From Bacteroidota bacterium (GTDB lineage Bacteria > Bacteroidota > Ignavibacteria > Kapaibacteriales > UBA961): a stretch of 64,000 nt of DNA. This document shows positions 44,528 to 52,431 of this stretch, in pieces (the first letter of the stretch is position 1; each line of letters starts with the position of its first letter). Location: contig JAFDZU010000003.1 of the NCBI GenBank assembly GCA_018266765.1, positions 1 to 64,000 on the forward strand, read 5' to 3'. The notes under the pieces are model-generated. The model did not search any database, was not told the DNA's origin, and saw only the letters and a program-made list of their open reading frames with translations. Made by a program: the position numbers and the translations under genes.

Positions 44528-46870
44528 ATGATACTGCTTTATCGGTGTAGTTGTTTTGCAGTTGCATCTCTATTTTTATTTGCATGGAGTTTGAACGCTC
44601 AAATGCCTGTAAACATTCGCGGAACTGTGGTTGATTCAGTAACAAAACATCCATTAGTCGGTGCAACTCTCGAACTATTGCCAATTCAAAAAGGAAGTAT
44701 TTCCCGCAAAAAAGGTGTATTCGTAATAGATGAAATTCCCGAAGGAAAATATACATTTATAGCAAAATATATTGGTTACGATTCATTCTCACGCCAAATT
44801 GAACTTCCAAAAGACAGCGTTCTCTTTATCATGCTCGAACCATCAAGTGTTCTCATGAAGCCGACGGTAGTAGAGTCTGACCGAACATCCGAACTTGGAG
44901 CTGCAACGAAGCAAACAATTCATATTACGACAGCAGAATTGGACGAACATCGCGGGCAAACGCTTGGTGATGCACTCAAAACTATTAATGGTGTAACGAC
45001 ACTTCAAACAGGCCCGTCTATTTCCAAGCCCGTTATTCACGGTCTTCATTCCCAAAGAATTACGGTGATGAATGCCGGCGTAGCGCAAGAAGGACAGCAA
45101 TGGGGCGCAGAGCACGCACCTGAAATTGATCCGTTTTCAATATCATCTATCGAAGTGCTCAAAGGTTCAGCCGGTGTCGAATATGGAGTGGGTGCGATTG
45201 GCGGAGTGATTCGTGTAGAGCAGCGAGAATTACCGACCTCTATAGGAATTGGCGGAGAATTCACAGCAAATGGATTTTCAAACAACCGACAAGGTGCGGG
45301 TTCATTGCTTATAGAAGGTGGAGCGTTTGGTGGTAGTGTCGGCTGGCGAGCACAAGCAAGTGCCCGCAAAGCTGGTAATTCCCAAACAAGTGACTATTGG
45401 ATGGCAAATACAGGTTTTGAGGAATTAAACAGCTCGGCTACAATCGGGTATTCCGCTGGCAATTTTACTTCCAAAGCATATTATTCGCACTTTGGAACAA
45501 CACTTGGGATTTATCTTGGTTCACATTTTGGAAATCAAGATGATTTATATCGTGCTATTGCCGCCGGAAAACCTCTGACTGATGCTGATTTTACTTATAC
45601 AATCAATGGCCCGAAACAAGAAATTGCCCATGATTTATGGTCAGTTCATGCAAGCTATCGAATGCCATCTTTAGGGAAATTTGAAATTCAAGGAGGGTAT
45701 CAATTAAACTCCCGAAAGGAATTTGACGCACGAAAACGGTATTCTGATTCGGTTTCTTCAACTCCAATTCCCGCATTTTCTCTAAATCTTGAAAGTGGTT
45801 CTTTGGAGATGAAACTTCATCATAATCCAATCGGTTCGGTGAATGGAACAGTAGGGATTAGTGCGGTTGCACAGCAAAATGTCGGTAGTAGCTTGACATA
45901 TTTAATTCCAAATTTTTCAGTTCAAGGTGCAGGAATTTTTGCAGTTGAGACCTATACAACGGGAGAAATGATCTTCAATACCGGGCTTCGGTTTGATGTT
46001 CGCTCCCAACGTACGTATCTATATATTCCCAAGAATGTTCCTGATTCTTCGGTTACATATTCGGGAATCTCGGGTTCGGTGGGTGCTCTTTGGCAAATTT
46101 CCAAACAAATATCGCTTTCAAGCAATCTTTCTACAGCATTTCGTGCACCTTCTATCAATGAATTGTATTCTGAGGGAGTGCATCACGGAACAGCACAATA
46201 TGAAGTCGGCGACCGAACTCTTAAACCGGAACGCGGATATTCGTGGGATGCAAACTTCAAAATTAATGGATACCATACTTCTTCGGAAATCGGTGTGTAT
46301 GCTCATTATTTTGATGGATTTATCTACACAAAGCCGAGTTTGACAACGATTTTGACACTTCGAGGTGCTTTTCCTGTATTTCAATATCGCCAAGTAGAGG
46401 CATTGATTGCAGGAATAGACGCAAATACTTCGCTCTTTTTTACTGATTATTTCCGTACTGATTTAGCTGTTTCATGGCTTTTCGGGCAGAATCTTAGTGC
46501 CAATGAGCCACTTCTGCAAATGCCTGCTCCGCGTGGTAAAATAACCAACCATTTCCATTTGCCTAATATTGGTATGTTTCTGCATAATTATGTGGAAATT
46601 GGTGGTCAATTTGTGGCAAGGCAAATGAGATTTCCTATTAATGGCGATTATGTCTCACCGCCTGCGAGCTATGCGCTGTTTGATGTATCAGCAGGAACTG
46701 AAATTCCTGTTTCGGAATTTCATAAACTTCATCTGAATATTGGAATTCAAAATATTTTCAACAAAGACTATCGAGATTATATGAGTCGCTTCCGCTATTT
46801 TATTTCTGACACAGGAATGAATGTTATTATGCGATTGCGCATCCCTTTTGGAGAATATCCCGATGAATAG
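44528..46870 (+). CDS. TonB-dependent outer-membrane receptor
   Basis: A 780-residue protein. A signal peptide (about 1-24) is followed by a carboxypeptidase-regulatory-like domain (GTVVDSVTKHPLVGATLEL, about 32-105). A plug domain follows with SISKPVIHGLHSQRITVMNAGVAQEGQQWGAEHAPEIDPF and VLKGSAGVEYGVGAIGGVI. A 22-stranded barrel follows, whose C-terminal part includes LNIGIQNIFNKDYRDYMS. The plug wording is typical of a flavobacterial group likely involved in zinc or other metal uptake. The substrate is inferred from its neighbours: a His/Cys-rich membrane protein upstream and a His/Asp-rich lipoprotein downstream. Confidence 0.9.
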   Translation: MILLYRCSCFAVASLFLFAWSLNAQMPVNIRGTVVDSVTKHPLVGATLELLPIQKGSISRKKGVFVIDEIPEGKYTFIAKYIGYDSFSRQIELPKDSVLFIMLEPSSVLMKPTVVESDRTSELGAATKQTIHITTAELDEHRGQTLGDALKTINGVTTLQTGPSISKPVIHGLHSQRITVMNAGVAQEGQQWGAEHAPEIDPFSISSIEVLKGSAGVEYGVGAIGGVIRVEQRELPTSIGIGGEFTANGFSNNRQGAGSLLIEGGAFGGSVGWRAQASARKAGNSQTSDYWMANTGFEELNSSATIGYSAGNFTSKAYYSHFGTTLGIYLGSHFGNQDDLYRAIAAGKPLTDADFTYTINGPKQEIAHDLWSVHASYRMPSLGKFEIQGGYQLNSRKEFDARKRYSDSVSSTPIPAFSLNLESGSLEMKLHHNPIGSVNGTVGISAVAQQNVGSSLTYLIPNFSVQGAGIFAVETYTTGEMIFNTGLRFDVRSQRTYLYIPKNVPDSSVTYSGISGSVGALWQISKQISLSSNLSTAFRAPSINELYSEGVHHGTAQYEVGDRTLKPERGYSWDANFKINGYHTSSEIGVYAHYFDGFIYTKPSLTTILTLRGAFPVFQYRQVEALIAGIDANTSLFFTDYFRTDLAVSWLFGQNLSANEPLLQMPAPRGKITNHFHLPNIGMFLHNYVEIGGQFVARQMRFPINGDYVSPPASYALFDVSAGTEIPVSEFHKLHLNIGIQNIFNKDYRDYMSRFRYFISDTGMNVIMRLRIPFGEYPDE

Positions 46871-46927
46871 AATCATTGTAATATGGCTATTAACAAATAA
46901 ACTTAAAAAATAATCAATTTATAAATC

Positions 46928-47021
46928 TTGTCATGCTGAATTCATTCCAGCATCTCCGCAAGAAGAAGAAAAAACTAGGCAAAATAGTACCGGAGATCCT
47001 GAATCAAGTTCAGGATGACAG
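46928..47021 (+). repeat. Dispersed ~95-bp inverted-repeat element, copy 1
   Basis: It starts TTGTCATGCTGAATTCATTC and ends with GATCCTGAATCAAGTTCAGG followed by ATGACAG. Its two ends resemble each other's reverse complement (GTCATGCTGAA, GTCATCCTGAA). The same unit occurs in opposite orientation at 59645-59743, with a variable middle. Repeats of this type are dispersed in many Bacteroidota genomes. No gene lies inside. Confidence 0.85.
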
Positions 47022-47102
47022 AAAATAATTGATGTTTGATTTGTAAATAGTAATTATGTATATAATTCAAAACAACTTATCACAAAATTAACAGGAATTT
47101 TT

Positions 47103-47672
47103 ATGAAAACGTATTATTTGTATCTCATTGCTTTAGTTGTAATAATTGCAGGATGCTCCAAAGACCCGACAGCACCACCGGTAAGCAATGATCATTCGCC
47201 TGCGACAACGGTTATTCTAACTCTTGTTCGTATGGATTTATCAGGAATGCCATTGGACACAACGAGTTGTACAGTTCGAGACACATCGGTTATTAAAGGT
47301 AAATTACCGATTGAAGGAAAACTTTCATTACAAGCTGGAAGTGTTTATAAAGGATTCTTAACGCTTTTAGATGAATCGCAATCACCTGTTAAGGATATTA
47401 CAAGTTCAATTATAGCAGAAAAAGATGCACATCAATTCAGATTTAGTGTCAAAGAAAATAGCTTGCCATCGTCGGCAGTTGTAATTTCAGATTTAGATAA
47501 AGACAGCAAGGGTTTAGACTTCGGATTGAATTTTAAGGCAACCACAAGTATTATTGCCAAACCCTCAATTGGTCTAATTCATATAACATTAGAGCATCAC
47601 GACGACGGCAATAAAGCTGGTTCGCAGTTTGATACAGACCTCGACCGAGATTTCCCGTTTATTTTACCCTAA
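47103..47672 (+). CDS. Lipoprotein partner of the TonB receptor, metal-associated
   Basis: A 189-residue lipoprotein (lipobox LVVIIAGCSK, lipidated Cys about 18). The rest is a beta-rich domain with TTVILTLVRMD, LQAGSVYKGFLTLLDES, EKDAHQFRFSV and a His/Asp-rich tail LEHHDDGNKAGSQFDTDLDRDFPFIL. The same arrangement occurs in small Bacteroidota lipoproteins encoded next to TonB receptors of this group. The role of the partner, probably metal capture at the outer membrane, is inferred. A clear terminator follows. Confidence 0.78.
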   Translation: MKTYYLYLIALVVIIAGCSKDPTAPPVSNDHSPATTVILTLVRMDLSGMPLDTTSCTVRDTSVIKGKLPIEGKLSLQAGSVYKGFLTLLDESQSPVKDITSSIIAEKDAHQFRFSVKENSLPSSAVVISDLDKDSKGLDFGLNFKATTSIIAKPSIGLIHITLEHHDDGNKAGSQFDTDLDRDFPFILP

Positions 47673-47692
47673 TAACGCAATGATTTATAATT

Positions 47693-47731
47693 GAAGCTCT
47701 ACGGAATTATCTCCATAGGGCTTTTTTTTTA
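47693..47731 (+). terminator. Intrinsic terminator after the metal-cluster lipoprotein
   Basis: AGCTCTACGGA (about 47695-47705) pairs imperfectly with TCTCCATAGGGCT, followed by a run of nine or more T. Confidence 0.8.
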
Positions 47732-47782
47732 TGGGTAATTAGTGTGGTAAAATCAAATAATTAGAGATATTCTACAAATAAC

Positions 47783-47814
47783 TTGGCAAAAAAAGAACTT
47801 TGTGTGTATTTTTG
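47783..47814 (+). promoter_or_regulatory. Bacteroidota-type promoter (TTG -33, TATTTTTG -7)
   Basis: TTG at 47783-47785 and TATTTTTG at 47807-47814 are separated by 21 bases, matching the Bacteroidota TTTG/TAnnTTTG promoter. Transcription would start near 47820 and run into the 47861 gene. Confidence 0.6.
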
Positions 47815-47860
47815 CCACACAGTTTAGGTGAATGTATTGTATTCCTTTTTCGGAGGTGTT

Positions 47861-48604
47861 ATGCGTCGTTCTTTGCAATTGGGAAGCGTGGGAATTTCTG
47901 CGCTGATAGGTACTGTTCTGGTACTTGGTTTATCATATATCAGTGGTTCGAAGTTTGCCACACCGCCGTTTCCTATAATGGCAATCCTTTCGGGCTTTAT
48001 CGTTACGGGAATCGTAGCGGGTATTATCTCAAAAGAAAAAACAATTTTAGAGCCGGGAATCGCCGCTATTATTGTGAGTATTATTTCTGCATTTGTTCTG
48101 CCGAGTTTCCAGCTCAAAGGACTTATGGACATGAACCAATCAAGTTTTTGGCTCGTACTTGCTAATGGAGTTATCATAACATTTATGGGAGCTTGGGCAG
48201 GAGAATATATCCAAGGTGAAGAAGACACAAAAGCCGAAACAAGCTCGATTGAATGGGGATGGATTATTTGTGGCGGAATCATTGGCGTAGCTGTAAGTAT
48301 GTTACTTGCAAGTTCGGTAGTGGTGTTACTTGGTGGTGGATTTCTGCTCAGTTATCATCTTGTTGCTTTTATTGTTGGATTATTCTGTACAGGAATGCTG
48401 GTGGGTTGGCGTTCCCCCGGGATTACAATTCGTGAAGCGGCTTTAGCGGGATTTCTCACTGTTATTATTGATTTAGATGCTATTATGCTGACGCTCGGAC
48501 TTGAAAACGATCAGCTTCAAAGTCTGCTAATGTTCGGTGCGGCTATTGGCGTAGTGGTAGCACTTATTGGCGGATTCATCGGAGAAAAAATACAGAGTAA
48601 CTAA
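47861..48604 (+). CDS. Polytopic membrane protein, unknown function
   Basis: 247 residues from the ATG at 47861, chosen because a strong GGAGG sequence sits about 7 bases before it. The GTG at 47828 lies almost at the predicted transcript start. About six to seven transmembrane helices are visible with many Gly and Ala, for example VGISALIGTVLVLGLSYISG and GWIICGGIIGVAVSMLLAS. I do not recognise a family. The next gene, encoding a DedA protein, begins directly after the stop, so the two form an operon. Confidence 0.8.
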   Translation: MRRSLQLGSVGISALIGTVLVLGLSYISGSKFATPPFPIMAILSGFIVTGIVAGIISKEKTILEPGIAAIIVSIISAFVLPSFQLKGLMDMNQSSFWLVLANGVIITFMGAWAGEYIQGEEDTKAETSSIEWGWIICGGIIGVAVSMLLASSVVVLLGGGFLLSYHLVAFIVGLFCTGMLVGWRSPGITIREAALAGFLTVIIDLDAIMLTLGLENDQLQSLLMFGAAIGVVVALIGGFIGEKIQSN

Positions 48605-49246
48605 ATGAATATATTACATCAGGTTATAGATATTGTTCTTCATCTTGACATTCACCTAGCTACACTTGCCATCGAATATGGCGTTTGGATGTATGGTATA
48701 TTATTTCTTGTTATTTTCTGTGAAACCGGACTTGTCGTAACGCCATTTTTACCCGGAGACTCTCTGCTCTTTGCCGCCGGAAGTTTGTGTGCAATAACTG
48801 AGTTGAGTGTTTTTGTGGTTGTGCCGTTGCTTATAGTAGCCGCAGTTTTGGGAGACAGCACTAATTATTGGGTTGGTCGCGGGTTCGGATTGAAATTATT
48901 TCAAAATAAAGATTCAAGGATTTTTAAGAGGAAATACGTTGACCAAACCGAACTATTCTATAAAAAGCACGGCTCTAAAACAGTGATATTAGCTCGATTT
49001 ATGCCGATTATCCGCACGTTTGCACCATTTGTAGCCGGAATTGGAAGTATGGATTATCGAAAATTTTTGAGTTTTAGTGTGATTGGCTCTGTGTTGTGGA
49101 TAGGTTCATTTTCTTTTGGCGGGTATTTTTTCGGAAATATCCCGTTTTTTAAGAAGAATTTTACGCTTGTAATCGTTGCTATTATGATTGTTTCGCTTTT
49201 GCCGGGGATTATTCAATATTTCAAGCATCGAAGAGGGAAAGTTTAA
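48605..49246 (+). CDS. DedA/VTT-domain membrane protein
   Basis: A 213-residue DedA-type protein. It shows the signature FCETGLVVTPFLPGDSLLFAAG, the conserved GRGFGLKLF and ARFMPIIRTFAPFVAGIGSMDYRKF, and about four to five hydrophobic segments. Family members help maintain proton motive force and envelope integrity and have been implicated in undecaprenyl-phosphate or lipid translocation. It starts on the base after the previous gene's stop, so it is translationally coupled to the unknown membrane protein. Confidence 0.93.
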   Translation: MNILHQVIDIVLHLDIHLATLAIEYGVWMYGILFLVIFCETGLVVTPFLPGDSLLFAAGSLCAITELSVFVVVPLLIVAAVLGDSTNYWVGRGFGLKLFQNKDSRIFKRKYVDQTELFYKKHGSKTVILARFMPIIRTFAPFVAGIGSMDYRKFLSFSVIGSVLWIGSFSFGGYFFGNIPFFKKNFTLVIVAIMIVSLLPGIIQYFKHRRGKV

Positions 49247-49442
49247 AATTGCACAAGTTGAACAAATAGTAATATTAATAAAGGGTTATTTAGAAGTATT
49301 CTGTAGTAGAAGCAGATATATAATAATGTATTGAATTGTAAAAATTTAAGTAGCTGACTGTATGGCTTTCACAATATCTAAGTATTTTTAATTTAAAATA
49401 GTTATTAATTTATTTTTTTAATTTATGAAATAGGAGAATCTT

Positions 49443-49637
49443 ATGTTTAAGAAACAATATAAATCAAGTTCAGAAGATGATTCACTCTATTTTGTCCAAG
49501 CGTTAGAAGAAAGAGGGATGAAAAAATTACCAGAAGGTGAAGAGTTAAAACCTGGATATTATGATGATTGGGCTGGAGAAACCGAGGATGGTGATTTGGT
49601 TCTTGGTGTTGATTATTATGATGAATTTGAAGAATGA
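49443..49637 (+). CDS. Small acidic protein of unknown function
   Basis: 64 residues, very rich in Asp/Glu/Tyr toward the C-terminus (GYYDDWAGETEDGDLVLGVDYYDEFEE). A TAGGAG ribosome binding site lies about 9 bases before the ATG, which supports expression. I recognise no family. An acidic surface of this kind can mimic DNA or bind a basic partner, but that is speculative. It stands at the left edge of the toxin-antitoxin-like island. Confidence 0.6.
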   Translation: MFKKQYKSSSEDDSLYFVQALEERGMKKLPEGEELKPGYYDDWAGETEDGDLVLGVDYYDEFEE

Positions 49638-49666
49638 TTATAATTGAATATTTTATGGGATTCTTA

Positions 49667-49698
49667 AGTCCTTTCGGTTGTAATATCTTACCTCAACT
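49667..49698. repeat. Degenerate copy of the TA-island repeat
   Basis: AGTCC, TCGGTTGT and ACCTCAAC appear in the same order and spacing as in the full copies at 50019-50085 and 50592-50659. It lies next to the stop of the Phd-like antitoxin gene. Confidence 0.5.
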
Positions 49699-49699
49699 T

Positions 49700-49945
49700 T
49701 CACGAGTGTTTTTGCTCTAAAAAAGTATGATAATCATCTTGAATTTCTTCGTCAGTTAAATGTGAAGGTAGAAGACCAATAAGTCGGGCAACTTTGCTTT
49801 GGCCAGGTATTCCCAAATGTTCGGGAACAATTCTGACTATAATTGTTCCTTCGTCGTTCAAAATAATGCTGTCGCCGTTACGCACTTTTTGGAGGACTTC
49901 GCTGAACCTTCGTTCAACTTCGGATATTGCAATGGAATAAGTCAT
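49700..49945 (-). CDS. Phd/YefM-like antitoxin, orphan
   Basis: An 81-residue protein. The N-terminal MTYSIAISEVERRFSEVLQKVRNGDSIILNDEGTIIVRIVP is the Phd/YefM fold of DNA-binding antitoxins that repress their own operon. The C-terminal DDYHTFLEQKHS would be the toxin-binding tail. No toxin gene follows on this strand, since the next gene downstream is on the other strand. It is therefore an orphan antitoxin, a remnant, or a regulator. It is divergent from hicA. Confidence 0.75.
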   Translation of the reverse strand: MTYSIAISEVERRFSEVLQKVRNGDSIILNDEGTIIVRIVPEHLGIPGQSKVARLIGLLPSHLTDEEIQDDYHTFLEQKHS

Positions 49946-50018
49946 GAGATAAAACCAGATTACGAGTAATTTTGTAGTGCAAATATACGAAATTGAAGGA
50001 ATGTAAGTTTATTTCCCA

Positions 50019-50085
50019 GTCCGGTCGGTTGTTACAACTGACCTCAACAAATTCAAAATAAAGAGTTGCATTTATTACTTGAATA
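50019..50085 (+). repeat. TA-island direct repeat, copy A (upstream of hicA)
   Basis: A ~67-base repeat shared with 50592-50659. It contains an imperfect dyad, GGTCGGTTGT-T-ACAACTGACC (one mismatch), followed by AAAGAGTTG and TTTATTACTTGAATA. It ends about 15 bases before the hicA start, so it may hold an operator or promoter. Confidence 0.75.
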
Positions 50086-50100
50086 GAGCTATAAATAAAC

Positions 50101-50365
50101 ATGAATAAAGTAATAAAGACCCTTTTGAAGATACTCAACGGGAGGAACGATTCTAATATTGAATTTGCCGATATGATACATTTACTAACCTTTTTGAAGT
50201 TTGAAGAAAGAATAAAGGGCAGTCATCATATTTTTTCTAAGTCAGGAATTATCGAAATTATTAATCTTCAATCAAGTAGTACTAAATAAATGTAAAAATT
50301 ATCAAGTTAAGCAAGTTAGAAATTTAATAGTAAAGTATAAATTGGGGGAATTAGCCGATGAATAA
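50101..50365 (+). pseudogene. hicA: HicA-type toxin, single frameshift
   Basis: The frame from 50101 encodes a HicA-type domain (FADMIHLLTFLKFEERIKGSHHIF, with the catalytic His in GSHH, then EIINLQ). It stops at 50287-50289. The family's C-terminal sequence, NYQVKQVRNLIVKYKLGELADE, is present in the next frame, 50297-50365, ending at a stop that overlaps the hicB start by eight bases. Removing one base around 50284-50293 restores a full-length HicA of about 87 residues. HicA is an mRNA interferase held in check by HicB. Either the toxin has been inactivated or the assembly has a one-base error. Confidence 0.85.
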
Positions 50366-50567
50366 ATATGAAATAATATTGTATTGGAGTGATGAAGATA
50401 ATTGTTTTGTTGCAGAAGTTCCTGAATTAGCAGGATGTATGGCAGATGGTGCAACATATTATGAAGCATTACAAAATACAGAAGTAATTATAAATGAATG
50501 GATAGAAACTGCACAAGAATTAGGACGACAAATTCCAGTTCCCAAAGGAAGATTAGTATATGCTTAA
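50358..50567 (+). CDS. hicB: HicB-type antitoxin
   Basis: A 69-residue protein with the HicB fold, YEIILYWSDEDNCFVAEVPELAGCMADGATYYEALQNTEVIINEWIETAQELG, followed by a short basic tail. HicB binds HicA and autoregulates the operon. The short length means no separate DNA-binding domain, as in the small HicB class. Its start overlaps the original hicA stop, so the two genes were translationally coupled. Confidence 0.88.
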   Translation: MNKYEIILYWSDEDNCFVAEVPELAGCMADGATYYEALQNTEVIINEWIETAQELGRQIPVPKGRLVYA

Positions 50568-50591
50568 GTGAAGATTTATAAAACTGTTCAA

Positions 50592-50659
50592 GTTCGGTAG
50601 TTGTTACAACTGCCCTCAATAGATTACAAAACAAAGAGTTGTATTTATTACTTGAATAC
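50592..50659 (+). repeat. TA-island direct repeat, copy B (upstream of the DUF4160 gene)
   Basis: It matches copy A (50019-50085) over about 67 bases, including GTTGTTACAACTG, AAAGAGTTG and TATTTATTACTTGAATA. It ends about 20 bases before the DUF4160 start. Confidence 0.75.
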
Positions 50660-50679
50660 ATATCTATTTTTAAAGTTAA

Positions 50680-50958
50680 ATGCAAAAAATAGCAATTTAT
50701 AAATATTTAACGTTTTACATATTTTCCTATGATGCAGTGAATGAACCACCACATTTACACATAGCAAAAGAAAGAGGTAATAGACAACGTTCAGCTAAAA
50801 TATGGTTAAAAACACTTGAAATAGCAGAAACAGGAAGTCTGACAGATACTGAATTGAATCAAGCAGTTAAATTAATTGAAAACAATCAAAAGATATTAAT
50901 TGAATCCTTCAATAAAGTTAAAGAAGGAAAAAGAATAACAACTATAAAATTAAAATAA
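50680..50958 (+). CDS. DUF4160 protein
   Basis: A 92-residue protein with the DUF4160 pattern FYIFSYDAVNEPPHLHIAKERGNRQRSAKIWLKTLEIAETG. The PPHLHI histidines and Arg/Lys-rich strand are typical. DUF4160 and DUF2442 genes commonly occur as adjacent pairs and are suspected, but not proven, toxin-antitoxin modules. Here the DUF2442 gene starts two bases after the stop, so the pair is one transcription unit. A, K and AT-rich codons suggest recent acquisition. Confidence 0.85.
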   Translation: MQKIAIYKYLTFYIFSYDAVNEPPHLHIAKERGNRQRSAKIWLKTLEIAETGSLTDTELNQAVKLIENNQKILIESFNKVKEGKRITTIKLK

Positions 50959-50960
50959 GT

Positions 50961-51221
50961 ATGGAAACACTTCTAAAAGACAAACCAATGAGTATCAACA
51001 AATTGCTCTTTGATATTCCCGGGAAAATAACCATCAAATTAGAAGATGGAAGAATAGTTATTGTACCATTAAAGTATTTTCCTGAATTACAACGGTTAAG
51101 CATTGACAAACGAAAAAAATATACGATAGTAGATGACCGAACAATCTTATTTTCTTACTCCAATTTAATCTACCATCTTGAAGATTTTATTGGCTTAGAA
51201 AGCAAATGGCGGCAACGATAA
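50961..51221 (+). CDS. DUF2442 protein
   Basis: An 86-residue protein. ITIKLEDGRIVIVPLKYFPELQRLS and the C-terminal LIYHLEDFIGLES fit DUF2442 (consensus dGR-x-hxVPL-x-WFPrL and a final LLG-like end). It probably binds the DUF4160 partner or acts as antitoxin-like regulator; the family has no proven function. The ATG at 50961 starts two bases after the previous stop. Confidence 0.85.
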   Translation: METLLKDKPMSINKLLFDIPGKITIKLEDGRIVIVPLKYFPELQRLSIDKRKKYTIVDDRTILFSYSNLIYHLEDFIGLESKWRQR

Positions 51222-51272
51222 AAGAACATCGTAAAAATAGTTAATTAAGAACTCAATATATTCCCAATATCC

Positions 51273-52355
51273 ATGATTCAATATCTCATAAAACGCATAC
51301 TGTTATTTATTCCTACGCTGTTTGTAATTACCCTGATTTCGTTTTGTATTAGTCGGCTTGCCCCGGGCGACCCCGCCGCTCTAAAAGCAGGAGTTGGAAG
51401 TGAAGGCGCAATGTCTTCTTCCGGCGGAATTAATCAAAAAATAATTGAAATGGTACGCAAACAGTGGCATTTAGATAAACCTATATGGCAACAATATATT
51501 ATCTGGACGGGCGGATTAGTTTGTATGAATTTTGCAGATGTTTTCGAGGGCGGTTCTACTGATTTATCTAAGTTTGCATTTTTAGGACATCCTGATTTGG
51601 GAACTTCTTTTCAGGACAATCGTCCGGTGTTCGAGAAAATGGTAGAGCGAGTTCCTGTGACTATGAGTATGAATTTAATTGCTGTGTTTTTGGCGTATAT
51701 AATTGCAGTTCCGCTTGGAATTTATTCGGCAACGCACCAAGATTCCTATTTTGATAGGATTTCTACGTTCTTTTTGTTTGCAATGTACTCATTGCCGGTG
51801 TTTTGGGTGGGAACAATGGCTGTGACTTTTTTGTGTAATTATGAATACTTGAGTATTTTTCCTTCTACGGGGATACGAGCAACAGATTTTTCGGATAATT
51901 GGACAATTTGGGAGAAATTAGCGGATTATTCTAAGCATTTAGCACTTCCGATTATTATTTATACCTATGGAAGTTTTGCATTTATTTCTCGTCAGATGCG
52001 AAGCGCGATGCTTGAAACCGTGCGGCAAGATTACATCAGAACAGCTCGCGCCAAAGGTCTTTCAGAGCGGGTTGTTATTTATAAACATGCACTCAGAAAT
52101 TCACTGATACCTGTGATTACACTTCTTGCAGGAATTCTACCGAGTTTAATCGGCGGAAGTGTGATTGTCGAAACAATATTTAGTATTCCTGGTATGGGAG
52201 AATTATCTTTTAAAGCATTGGTAGCGCGAGATTATCCGATGATAATGGCTGTGTTTACTATTTCGGCAGTTCTCACTTTGGCAGGAATATTGGTATCGGA
52301 TATATTGTATTCATTTGCCGACCCACGAATCGCATTTTCTAAGAAGAACGGGTGA
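51273..52355 (+). CDS. ABC transporter permease, DppB/OppB type
   Basis: A 360-residue permease with the hallmark N-terminus KRILLFIPTLFVITLISFCISRLAPGDPA, about six membrane helices, and the EAA loop DYIRTARAKGLSERVVIYKHALRNSLIPVIT that contacts the ATPase. Family members import peptides or nickel. The usual second permease (DppC), ATPases and binding protein are not adjacent; the next gene is scpB. The partner genes must be elsewhere, or this is a split-off paralogue. Confidence 0.93.
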   Translation: MIQYLIKRILLFIPTLFVITLISFCISRLAPGDPAALKAGVGSEGAMSSSGGINQKIIEMVRKQWHLDKPIWQQYIIWTGGLVCMNFADVFEGGSTDLSKFAFLGHPDLGTSFQDNRPVFEKMVERVPVTMSMNLIAVFLAYIIAVPLGIYSATHQDSYFDRISTFFLFAMYSLPVFWVGTMAVTFLCNYEYLSIFPSTGIRATDFSDNWTIWEKLADYSKHLALPIIIYTYGSFAFISRQMRSAMLETVRQDYIRTARAKGLSERVVIYKHALRNSLIPVITLLAGILPSLIGGSVIVETIFSIPGMGELSFKALVARDYPMIMAVFTISAVLTLAGILVSDILYSFADPRIAFSKKNG

Positions 52356-52431
52356 GATTATTTTTATAACCACAGAGTTCACAGAGAATTATTCTATCAA
52401 TCATTATTAATTGCATACAAAATATTAGTTT

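Noticed and set aside
50019-50659. The TA-island repeats as integron attC sites
   Set aside because: Toxin-antitoxin cassettes next to repeats suggest it, but the repeats lack matching RYYYAAC and GTTRRRY core boxes at their ends, they precede rather than follow the genes, and no integrase is visible.
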